From Ramazzottius varieornatus (Eukaryota; Tardigrada; Eutardigrada; Parachela; Ramazzottiidae), in assembly GCA_001949185.1 (NCBI GenBank), contig BDGG01000005.1, positions 1,477,249 to 1,541,248 of the forward strand: a stretch of DNA of 64,000 bases, in the 5' to 3' direction. Numbering within the stretch: the first letter of the stretch is position 1; each line of letters opens with the position of its first letter. The notes beneath the pieces were generated by a model. The model saw only the letters and a program-made list of their open reading frames with translations. It ran no database searches and was not told where the DNA came from. Below, one piece after another: positions 46,381 through 56,190 of this stretch. The translations under genes and the position numbers were made by a program.

Positions 46381-48156
46381 CTATGTAAATTCGCTCAACT
46401 TAATCGTAGTGCGTGCTATGGCCCCGGGGGACTAGTGTCACAGCAGGCGCCGTTCCAGGTACATATTTCCTGGCTGAGATTGTGATGTCATCAGGTAGTT
46501 AGTAATTCATTTTGGATAATTGGAACAGCTGTTCTTCTGTTCAGTCCGTTCTGCAAATGACGTCCCTTGCTCGCACAGTCAGAAGAGATGACAATACGGC
46601 TTACCACGATTACCGCAGCCAGTCGCTTGTTGATTGAAGAGATTCACACTGGAATCACTAGTATTGTCCGCTCTGGTACTGAAACGTGTATCTTTTCTTC
46701 CAGTGATCAGAATGGGACAGGCAATACCAAAATGATGCCAATAGTATACTCCATCGCGGTGAGGACGGAAAACATACAAAACATTTCGAGCGGAATCGTC
46801 CCCGAAACTCAAGCTTTCATCCCTTTCACTCTCCTGATCGTTCTGAAACTAACAGATGACGTCATGAGCCACTGACGTTGTTTTACACGAAATTCTGCGA
46901 ACGAAAGTTCGAGCTCAAGGATGGATTCCAGTCAGCCTGTTCTGCCTGGTTTTCGCCCTTGCTAAGATGCACTGTAATTCTGGTGTCATTTTGATATGTC
47001 GTTCGTGTCAGTTCGAGCACTGGAAGGAGAGATATATGTGTCGCTACCAAAGAGGAAAACACTGGAGACATCCCCATGGATTCCCTCAATCAACGGCATT
47101 GGCAATCAAGGAGCAGGTAGCAATGCACGCCCCTGTATCACAGCCGTGCCTGTGATGGCGCGCGGTAGCAGACCAAGATGGCGCACGAACCGGTGCACAG
47201 GCCGAGTGCAGCGCGACGTGTAGTTCCGTACAAGTGCATGTCAAACTGCCCTGGTGCGCTGGTAGGTTACGAAGCCTGTGGCGACCGAGTGCATCCTGGC
47301 ATGCACCTGCGGAAACTGCACATTGTGTAGTACCGAACAGAGGTCCTTGGATGCTTTTGGCCTGTCCTTGGACGCTACAAGCTGTGTATCTTCTCTCCAC
47401 CAAATCATCAACATGCTGTGTCACTTGTCTCAGCGCGGCCAAAGTGATACACGTGCAGAATGTACTAAAATTCTGATGGACAATCACGAGGAGAGTTGGA
47501 TGACGTAGGATTTCTCCACTGGGATTGGATAATGTAACTCCGCCCAAATAGAGGTAGAGGTGACGTCTAGGTCACGTGCTGTAGTCGCGTATATTGCACA
47601 CGTGACTTGTGACGACGTACGCAGCATCGGTGGGTAACAGCACTTGCATGTGTGAAAATGACAAGATTGAAAAGGAAACCTGTTCGAATAGATGTCTGAT
47701 TGGTTTGGTGGAAGTATGCCATATCAGACATGTGTGTGTAGGATCGTGGTCTTAAGTGTTATTCGAGTACAGTTTGTAACACGTAATTAACTTTACTACT
47801 GTATTAATTATTCTACCGGCTTGCAGTGGCCGCACATGTTTTTTCCTTTGAGCAAAAAGATAGCCCTCAAAATCTAACATTTAAACGGAACAACGGATCC
47901 GGCAGAAAGTTGCTTGACAGAGTGGGAAGAAAAGTCAAAGCTGCGTCAGTTCACTGAGAGCAATGCTGAACACTAGCCAGAACAAATTTGCTGCTTTCTC
48001 CACTGGTAAAAGAACCCCATAGCCTGCCAAACCCAACTCTCCGCGTGATTGTGCTATGCTATCCAATGCTATAAAGCCTGGCATGCCAAACAGCTTCGGC
48101 ACGTGTATCACTCTGGAGCAGCGAAGCTGACAGCTGTTGACGCACTCTGACGTAAC

Positions 48157-48212
48157 TGCAAATTTGCAAATTTGCAAAAATTGCAAAAATTATAAAAATT
48201 ATAAAAATGCAA
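48157..48212. repeat. A/T-rich short tandem repeat
   Basis: TGCAAATT, then TGCAAAAATT and ATAAAAATT units repeat in tandem. A simple repeat, with no gene overlapping it. Confidence 0.8.
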
Positions 48213-48693
48213 GAATTAATGTTTGTTTGTTTTTTTGCGTTTCAACTCTGAAGTCTCTGATCTTCGTCGTCGTCGTGTTTCTCTCCGGGCCTTGAGACCT
48301 GGGCCTGTAATGAGATCATACGTGAGATCATACGCAACTCTTCCGACGGGATCGCAGAGTATCACGGACAATCATAGCGGACGATCTGAGATCGCGATTC
48401 GGGATCGCACCTGTTGAGCAAACAAACGTGTGGTGCTTATCAGGTAAATATTGCCAGACATCCCTCGTAGACTGAGATGATCATAGATTCATTGCCTTTT
48501 TTAGTTTTGCAGATTATCGGATGCATCATTGATCATTTCGGGTGTTGATGCCAACTATAATAATTATGTCTTTTACTATCTCGTAGCTGGTGTTCTCGTC
48601 GTCGGTATAGCTGAGTTGTCCACCCGAAGTGGGCTTCCCTAATCTCACACTGACAGTTCCCGACACCCTTAGCATCTTTCGGCTCACTTCCAA

Positions 48694-49117
48694 ATGGCAA
48701 CTAACAGACCCATCGCATTCAACAGCCTGGAGTCTGTAGGTGAGCTTAATTGTGGAAGGTATTGGTCTGTGTCGTGTTCAGAGTAAGACTTGGTGCTATA
48801 TAGGCAATCTGTTAGAGCCAGTTGCAAGGCTGCGATCTACTGTACCTTGTCTGGTTCTAGAATGGAAGTTGGGCGTGACTGCCTCATCGAGCGAAAGTCA
48901 GAGAATCGGTCAGACGTTCGTCCAAGTCAAGATGACGGTGCAGACCGGAGGCAAATCGTGCACGCCGTTGGAGGACTCAAAGACCAGATGTGGGACCACA
49001 GCGTCAAAAGCGACCGATAGTTCCGATACCGTACAGATCGAGATGTCCATACCGAAGTTTTACGAGTTCTTGACTGAGATGGAAAAGGTAAAAGCTAGTC
49101 TTGACCACTTCAAATAA
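48694..49117 (+). CDS. COMMD7: COMM-domain protein, COMMD7-like (N-terminal part not found)
   Basis: Two exons, 48694-48739 and 48861-49117, about 100 aa from ATG 48694. The second exon carries the COMM domain: EWKLGVTASSSESQRIGQTF, VQVKMTVQ, then an insert of about 25 Ser/Thr/Cys-rich residues, then TVQIEMSIPKFYEFLTEMEK and VKASLDHF, closest to COMMD7. COMMD proteins have an N-terminal helical domain of about 100 residues; here exon 1 supplies only MATNRPIAFNSLESV. The exon may extend to 48673 (acceptor CTTAG), in which case upstream exons exist that I could not identify. By family it is a subunit of the COMMD/CCDC22/CCDC93 (Commander) endosomal recycling complex. Stop codon 49115-49117 follows HFK. 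Confidence 0.65.
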
Positions 49118-49477
49118 CCATGCATGCTACCTTGTTCCAAAACTTACATTTTGATTTCTTCGATTCTGATTATCCAACCGTTTCATACTGTCAGTATTAC
49201 ACCTTCCAAATTTCTGTGATGGTTCGCAATTTCGCATGTTTAGCTGGTTAATTCAGCGATCGAGATGACAGAGTACAGTTGCCTTTTGAAGTAATGCAGG
49301 CTTATCCAGCCGATCTTTGATCAATAAAGTAGCCGTAGAAACCGCGTCACCCTGTTCTTTAGTGGACGATTCCCATCTGGCTCGAGCTAAGCTGTAGTGT
49401 TCTGGCTAACTATCACGTCCTAATGATTTGTCACTGTCCCAATTTACCACTCAGGTCACTCCTTCATCGACCAAAAG

Positions 49478-52400
49478 ATGTCCCATCAGTATGCATCCTG
49501 TTTCACACAACGTTCTGTTGGACAGACTGGGCGAAGTACCCTAAATTGACTGATTGTATTGTAGGTACTACGCCGACTTATGGCGGCAAGCTCATCTAGA
49601 GCTAGACGCGCTGCTGATGGAGGACAAGATGGACCTGTTCAGCAAGCTCAAAAATGAGGTTCGCCAGCATACCTCAAGCTCTTCGTCTCCTACGGCATCA
49701 AGTGACGGGCTGTTTTGCAGTTGCCCCGGCTGATCTTCGAAGTCCTCGCCGGACTTTACTTGCGCTACTTACAAGTATACAAGAAGTTCGATGCCTGTCT
49801 CGATCAGATAGCCCATCCCCAGAAACGCATCCTGCTCCGTAACATTGTCGGTAAGTCTCGAACGTCCCTATTATGTTTCGGCGTTACACGAATGATGAAT
49901 AAGCATGGTGTAGTCATATGCATGAACCTGCATACACGTTAGTCGTATTAAAATCGGAACTTTGTGTATGCAGGATAGTGCGAGATGGTCCTCGTCATCT
50001 TGCGTTCTTCCGCTAAGCTGCTCGATCTACGTAAAGCCAGGAAACTCGTTGAAGCACCTCAAAGTTTATTACAATTATGTTTTTTTCTTTGAACAGAGTC
50101 GCTAATTGGACGGATTCAGGAGCTAAAGTTCGAGATGGTCAACGTGGAGCAGTCGGATTTTCAGTACCTGTACAACTACGCCATGGAACTTGGGCATTCC
50201 ATCACGGACTTGGAACTGGTACCGCCACGGTACATCTTGAACGACCGTTACGACAACCTCCAAGAACGCGATGCTCTGTTGGAGAAGTACGCCGAGAAGC
50301 GAGAGTCCATTCTGATCCGGAAGAGAGCCATGAAGGCCGCTCAAGCCCCTAGTCACTCCGCCGAGGAGATGGCTCTCCGGATGGAACGATCACGTCAAGC
50401 TTGGCTGTACGTTTCTGGACTGATCAAGAGTCGGAAAGACACTCTGAAAAACCGAGAAGCTCACAAGAAGTTCACGGGATCTTACTCAGCGGCACATATC
50501 GATGCCGCTCTCAGAATTCAAGCGGTAAAAACCCCGTCACTAAAACAACGTTGAAGGAAAATTTAACAGATGTGAAAGCAAGTTTAATTTTTGTAGAAAT
50601 AAGAATGAAATTGCGGGAGTCAAAAAGATGGTGTTAGAGTACGGTTGTGATTTTGCTTTATAGTTTTGGAAGGCCGCAAAAACCGGGAAGTTGACCAGGA
50701 ACCTTCGCCGGAAAGAACTTCAAGTCCTCAACGTAGTTCCCAGCGATTCCAACCACACTCTAGAGCACGAAGCCACAATAGAAGCCATCAAAGAAGAGCG
50801 CCGAGAACTCCAAAGACGAAACCAGAAGCAATATGAAGAGCAACAGGGCGTGATCAAAGAACAGCTGAAAGACACGGAGACCCCCGGCATAGTCAATCAC
50901 ATCGAGACGCAGATTCGTCAATGGTTCTTGGAGTACCGGGATGCCACCGGGTCATTTCCCGACTTCCCTTCGGTTGAAGACGGTGGTTCTGCTTCGTTGC
51001 TCGAGAAGAAGAACCCACAGGAGATCGCAGCTGAACTGGACAAGCTCCGGTTGGAACGGGAGAAGGCCGAAGCGGAAGCGGCGGAGGAAGCTCGCTTGGC
51101 GGCAGAGGGAAAAGGGAAAGATAAGAAAGGGAAGGGGAAGGGAAAGGATGGGAAGGATAAGAATGGTGGGAAGGACGATAAGAAGAAGAAGGAAAAGGAA
51201 GATAAGAAGAAAAAGGGCGCGAGCAAGGATAAAGACAAGAAAGGAAAAGGCAAAAAGAAAGGTAGTTTGGGACGTGGGCAAATGGTTTGAACTTGATCGT
51301 TTTTTCGAGTGGCACACTCTTTCAGCCAATAACAATCGAGACGTGCGCCACTTGAGATGACGATCTGGTTCCATTCCTTTCCACCGTATGTAAGGTGTAG
51401 TGATGTAATGTAATGGTGGGTTGCTGATGTTACGATCATACGATGATTATGATGTAAGGGTAAATGTGACGGTTTGTTTCGTTGCAGGTAAGGACAAAGA
51501 GGATCTTGGTTGGAAGCCGCTGATTCCCCAGTCAGCTTTCATCCCCACCATGCACGAATCCATGATTATCTACCACGACTTCTGGGAACGTCGAGACGAC
51601 AAAGCCAACCTCAGCCAAGAGTTCGACTCGGACATAGTCCGTGCCGAGAAGCGCAAAGAACTTAAGGACGAACTCCGCGTCGAAGTGGACGAGAGCATGC
51701 GCAAGGAAGTCGACTACCTCAAACTTTCCATCGACGGCCAGAAACCCAAGAAGAAGAAGAAAAAAAAGAAAGGTAAGAAAAAGGGCAAAAAGAAGAAAGA
51801 GAAGGACTTAACACCCAATCGCACACTCGAGTCCATCTTCGAAGAGCTCGCCATGAACAACATACTTCAGTCATACCCACAAGTCCAGATGAAAGACTAT
51901 TGGGGTAGTGTTCGCTTCATCGGTGAACAGCTATGTGAAGCCAACTATGATTTCGATAAGCCTTTAATGCCACAGGCTGAAGAGATCAGGAACGCGCTAG
52001 TCCATTACTGCATACTTCCCACTGTCAGTATAACCGTCAGAGAGAAGGTTCCTCCAGTCAAGTCCTTGCTATTAGCGGGTCCGCCGCATAACGGCAAGCA
52101 TATGTTGGCGGATGCGGTGTGTACGGCACTGGGTGCGACGAAGTTCCAGCTGGATCTGAATTACTTCAAGTCGATGTACAAAGGCAAAGCGGGAATTACA
52201 ATGCTGTTGCATTTGATAAGGAAGTTGGGAAGGGTATTCCAACCTAGTGTGATTGTTATTGACCATGCCGAGTACCTGTTCAGTAAGAAAGCTCCGAAGA
52301 CATTCAAATCAGAATACAAAGGTACGTTGTAAATTTTCAGATTGGATTTAGGCATTAGCTAAACGAACTCGACAAGATCGTTTTCCAAGTGGCGCACGTT

Positions 52401-53363
52401 AATAAATATGCGTCACTCGAGATGACGATCTGGTACAATTTACTTGCCCACGCTCAGATATTGGGCGCCGGCAAACAAACACAATATCGTTTTGAAATGG
52501 CGCACGCTTCCAGCCACTAACAGTGGAAATGTACGCCACGTAGGAACAAGCTTGCTGAGTTTGTTTGTCGAGATCTCGATTGCTTCTTTCGTTTCTGACG
52601 GACTGGGTTATGGCTTGCCTTAATAACGACTTCCTGTCTTTAGCAATAAAGAAGGATCTTCACAAGTACATCAAGAAAATGCCTTTGGAAGACCGGATCT
52701 TCATACTGGGTATCACGAGCAGTCCCACCGAATGTACGCCCAAAGGAGCTTCCGGATTTTTTAACAAGATCATACCGGTGCCTCTTCCGGATTACCACGC
52801 CCGTGTTGGTAAGGGACAGATTGACTCAACTTCCGTTTGACCGAAAGTGACGTGTGAATAAAACTGTTGTCTGGGTTTTCTAGTAATCCTCAACAACACA
52901 CTGGAGCGGCAAACTGGCCTGAACTTCCTGGCGATGGATCAGTTCCTCATCCCGACGGTAGCCAAGATAACGCAGGGTGCGACATCCACTCAGTTGATTG
53001 ACATGGCCAAAGCGGTGGTCAAGCTGGCCCATCCGCCTTTACGCGGTGCTGGCGACCAGGAGCTGGATGCCACCCTGGATAAGCGAATTATCAACTTGGA
53101 TAACTTTGTGTCTCTGACGACAGAGCTGAAGATGTTTGCTGGAAAACCTCTAGACCAGTATGAGGTAGGCTCGTTATAGCTTTGGTTTGTTTCCTAGTGC
53201 ATTTCGGTTTCGATTGTTTGACGAGAAGGGTCTGACGCAGGCGTGGTATGCCAAACTTCCCATCAACAAAGAACGACGCCTAGTCCTCGAGGACAAACTC
53301 GGTATAAATGATCCACCAGACAAGAACAAGAAGAAAGGAGGGAGCACGAAGAAGAAGAAATAG
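49478..53363 (+). CDS. IQCA1: IQ and AAA domain protein IQCA1 (DRC11)
   Basis: Nine exons: 49478-49488, 49565-49658, 49721-49850, 50097-50524, 50664-51261, 51488-52321, 52644-52808, 52884-53157 and 53198-53363 (899 aa). The 11-nt first exon encodes MSH plus two bases and joins to QYYADLWRQAHLELD. Marks of the family: AHPQKRILLRNIVESLIGRI, then SAAHIDAALRIQAFWKAAKT (IQ motif across an intron). The AAA domain has a degenerate P-loop, LAGPPHNGKHML (His where Ser/Thr is usual), and a Walker-B-like VIVIDHAEYLF. Two long Lys-rich tracts (about 50 and 25 residues) and a basic C-terminus are unusually extensive. IQCA1 is a subunit of the nexin-dynein regulatory complex of motile cilia and flagella, so here it likely serves sperm flagella. 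The donor of exon 8 (ACCA/GTATGA) was chosen by phase. Confidence 0.9.
51292..51371. repeat. Palindromic element (IQCA1 intron 5)
   Basis: TTGATCGTTTTTTCGAGTGG at the left and CGTGCGCCACTTGAGATGAC then GATCTGGTTC at the right, loop CAGCCAATAACAATCG. It lies 30 nt after the donor. Confidence 0.7.
52372..52434. repeat. Palindromic element (IQCA1 intron 6, first copy)
   Basis: CAAGATCGTTTTCCAAGTGG and GCGCACG pair with ATGCGTCACTCGAGATGACG and ATCTGG. Loop shortened to about 10 nt. Confidence 0.7.
52483..52553. repeat. Palindromic element (IQCA1 intron 6, second copy)
   Basis: TATCGTTTTGAAATGGCGCA at the left, loop CCAGCCACTAACAGTGG, GTACGCCACGTAGG at the right. About 50 nt after the first copy, so the two sit in tandem in one intron. 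Confidence 0.6.
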
Positions 53364-53825
53364 GTGAAGTCAGCATTTCGAGAAGGTCTTGAAGTGTAGA
53401 TTGATTGCGGGAATTTTTCTGTTTCTTTGTTCGAAGACTGAAGTATGATCCAGTAGTCCAGATTGTTTTTCGAGGTCTTTGTAGTCTTGTACTGAAGATC
53501 AAGGGTTGACCATGGGTCAGGGTGCAAAGTGGCTACTTGCTTCTTGATTTTTCGTTCCTCGCGATAAGATCAAATTCAGGTTTCTTCAGCTTTGCTCTAG
53601 GGCAGCACGCTACGTATTGATGCGCACGTGTCCATTCTGAACCGCATTAGAGCGGATTGAGGTTTTCGTAACTTCAGGCAATTTCGTGACCGGCCAGGAG
53701 ACTCTCACCTAGCCTTTACCTTCTAGACTTCTAGCTTTTGTGCATCGTTAACTAGTTGGAACTGGGGTTCAAGCTGAAATTGTCCTTTGTCTACTCTCGC
53801 TTGGGTTTTCCCTACCGGATCTAAA
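53364..53825. other. Intergenic, no gene seen
   Basis: About 460 nt between IQCA1 and PHGDH, same strand. Presumably the 3' UTR and the PHGDH promoter; no clear TATA. Confidence 0.4.
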
Positions 53826-55219
53826 ATGCATCACAAGAATATCAAGAAGGTGTTGATCACCGACCCTATCGACCCTACGTTCGTGCAGTGCCTTCGCAAT
53901 GCCGGATGCGACGTAGACGAGAAGAAGCTGACGAAAGACCAGCTGATCTCCCAGATTGCCGACTACGATGCCTTGGTGGTACGCTCAGGAACGCAAGTCA
54001 CAGTCGATGTCATCGCTGCTGGGAAGAACCTCAAGCTGATCGGAAGAGCCGGAACTGGGGTGGACAACATCGATGTGCCGGCTGCTACCAAGCACGGCGT
54101 GTGGGTCATGAATACTCCAGGTACAAACCGCTAGACGATTCAATTAATACTAGTTCAAAAAATTTCCATACCAGAAACTCCAGAGAGTACTGTAAATATT
54201 CGCTGCGTCCGCGCATTACGTCATCGTACAAGTGAAGTACGGCCGCGGTCCGGTTTCACGGTTTGCGCAACCCCCTACGGGGGTGCATCGTCACGTACGT
54301 GTACGTACTGCGCGGACGGAGCAAATATTTACAGTAACTGAAGCTGGGGTCCGGAGCTGGGAAAACAGATCCGAAAAAGATGACTTTTCCTCAAGTGGCG
54401 CACCTTCTCGGTGTCACTGGCTCGCCGCGTGCGCCGCTTAGAAAAACGATCTTGCCGAACTTGCTTGCAGAGCTGCCAGTTAGCTTTGCGAACCTTCTGC
54501 AACTTTGCTATCTGCTTTGTATATAAGAAATTTTGAATTTGCTGTTTTCAGGCGCCAACACAATTTCCGCTGCTGAAATGACCTGCGCGCTCATCCTGGC
54601 GCTCGCACGCCAGATTCCGCAAGCCTGTCAGACGCTGAAAGATGGCCGATGGGACCGGAAGCTTTTCATGGGAAACGAGCTGATGGGCAAGACCCTAGCC
54701 ATCTTGGGACTCGGGCGAATTGGGCGAGAAGTGGCGACCCGCATGCGCTCGTTCGGAATGACCATCGTCGGCTTCGATCCCTTCATGCCCGCCGAAACAG
54801 CTGCTCAATACGGCATCCAGTTCATGGCTCCCGAACAGATTTGGCCTGTGGCTGACTACATCACCGTCCACGTCCCTTTGTTGCCTGAAACAGAGAATCT
54901 GGTCTGCTCGGAAGTACTGGTAAAGTGCAAGCGCGGAGTGAAGATTATCAATGCGGCTCGTGGAGGGATAGTCAACGAGAAGGACTTGTTGAAGGAGCTT
55001 GAGTCCGGACAGGTTGGAGGTGCGGCTTTGGACGTGTTTGCGGAGGAACCTCCCGGACCCGAAGTGCAGAAGCTGCTCAAGCATTCGAAGGTGGTTTGTA
55101 CGCCGCATTTGGGTGCGAGCACTACGGAAGCGCAGGAACGAGTGGCCGGCGACCTGGCTGAGCAAATTCAACAATGGATTACCACGGGAAATGCACCTGG
55201 TTTTGTGAATAAGATATAA
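53826..55219 (+). CDS. PHGDH: D-3-phosphoglycerate dehydrogenase, short form
   Basis: Two exons, 53826-54120 and 54552-55219 (320 aa). Oxidises 3-phosphoglycerate to 3-phosphohydroxypyruvate with NAD, the first step of serine synthesis in the cytosol. Visible motifs: KVLITDPIDPTF, ALVVRSGTQVT, LIGRAGTGVDNIDV, the NAD-binding LAILGLGRIGREVATRM with FDPF, NAARGGIVNE (catalytic Arg), DVFAEEPP (Glu) and CTPHLGASTTEAQ (His). It stops shortly after the catalytic domain (NAPGFVNKI), so it lacks the C-terminal ASB and ACT regions of the 533-aa human enzyme, which argues against ACT-domain serine feedback. Short forms are known in other invertebrates and some bacteria. The single intron contains two repeat elements. 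Confidence 0.95.
54188..54336. mobile_element. 148-bp inverted-repeat element, copy 2 (PHGDH intron)
   Basis: Starts TACTGTAAATATTCGCTGCG and ends TGCGCGGACGGAGCAAATAT then TTACAGTA. Arms of about 28 bp are nearly perfect complements. The interior matches copy 1 at 46234. Both copies begin and end with TA-containing sequence, compatible with TA target use. Confidence 0.8.
54366..54452. repeat. Palindromic element (PHGDH intron)
   Basis: TCAAGTGGCGCACCTTCTCG at the left, loop TCACTGGC, CGCGTGCGCCGCTTAGAAAA then ACGATCTTG at the right. Only 30 nt from the end of the 148-bp element. Confidence 0.65.
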
Positions 55220-55358
55220 ATCGGTTGATGCATAGGCCGAGAGAAAGCTTTTGATTTATAAGAATTTTATAACTTTGCTATTTGGTGGTGTGAAGAAGGT
55301 TTGACGTTCGCTAACATAAACGCGCAGTGCATTTGGGAAATCGGCAGATGGAATGAAC

Positions 55359-55435
55359 AAAAACGTTGTCCCAAATGGCGTACTTCTTCGTTGGTTTTGG
55401 CTAGAAGTATGCGTCACTTCGGATATCAACCTTGT
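55359..55435. repeat. Palindromic element (downstream of PHGDH)
   Basis: AAACGTTGTCCCAAATGGCG then TACTTCTTCG, loop TTGGTTTTGGC, and ATGCGTCACTTCGGATATCA at the right. The most diverged complete copy. Confidence 0.5.
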
Positions 55436-55475
55436 ACGTTTCTTTGCCGGCCTCCCATCTTTATCCCGGAGTTAG

Positions 55476-56079
55476 TCACAGGCCCAATCTTATTATGGTA
55501 AAGGTAAGTATCTTTTCATAAACTTTCAACCGCGTTATATTTTTTGTCATGGGACATATGCAGTGATCTGGTCCATGAGATTGCAACCGAGCAACGTGCT
55601 GCGCGAACTCATTAAGGTCTTCAGCGTTAATCTCGAGCTCATCTTGCGAGCCATCCACATTGATGGACACTATGGACAGGAAAGAGTCGTTGCTGATTAT
55701 GCTGAAGATTCTCATGAAGGAACGTTATCCCGATCAGCATGACTGTACTGAAACGGTTGTGCTCTATCAAGTAGTTATTCAAGAATATTCTCTTGTCATC
55801 TGGAAAAATCTGCCAGTCGGATCAGTCCAGATATGCGCAGTCGGTTGAGGTGTCGGAAGGATACTTGACAAACTTGAGAACCAATCGCGGAATACCCGCG
55901 CATAGATGTTGACTTGTATTCAAGACGTGATGTAGCGACCTCCTTACATGAGTTAGTAGGTCCTCGTCTATGCGACCAAAGAAGTTGAAGTCGAAATACA
56001 GTACAAGCAGCGGTTCAGGAGAGAAAGGAACCTGAGAATTAAATAGCCGATCAAAACCGCTTCGCAGAAACCAAAACAA
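55476..56079 (-). other. Possible minus-strand exons, unrecognised
   Basis: Two minus frames in the PHGDH-MAN2C1 interval look more protein-like than chance: 55822-56079 (ending in QHLCAGIPRLVLKFVKY and a stop) and 55476-55715 (SINVDGSQDELEINAEDLNE, FAQHVARLQ). I could not join them by a good intron and could not assign a family. They may be parts of a small gene or a decayed one. Confidence 0.25.
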
Positions 56080-56190
56080 AGCGAGGCGGCAAAGGTAACG
56101 CCCTTCTCTAGCTGATGGAAGAACACGACTCGTGGGCCCAGTTATCTCTCGCGAGTCGCTATCCCATTTAAGTTAGAAAATTACTCGAAA

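Larger units (their letters stand above)
45803..48672. other. Gene-poor 2.9 kb region
   Basis: Contains one copy of the 148-bp inverted-repeat element and an A/T-rich direct repeat. Frames at 46567-46875 (plus) and 47086-47547 (minus) lack ATG context, splice support or domains; I treat them as chance. Confidence 0.4.

Noticed and set aside
46567-47547. Frames of 100-150 codons on both strands
   Set aside because: No start context, domains or splice support; the minus frame has a Cys/His-rich look (47086-47547) but no regular zinc-finger spacing.
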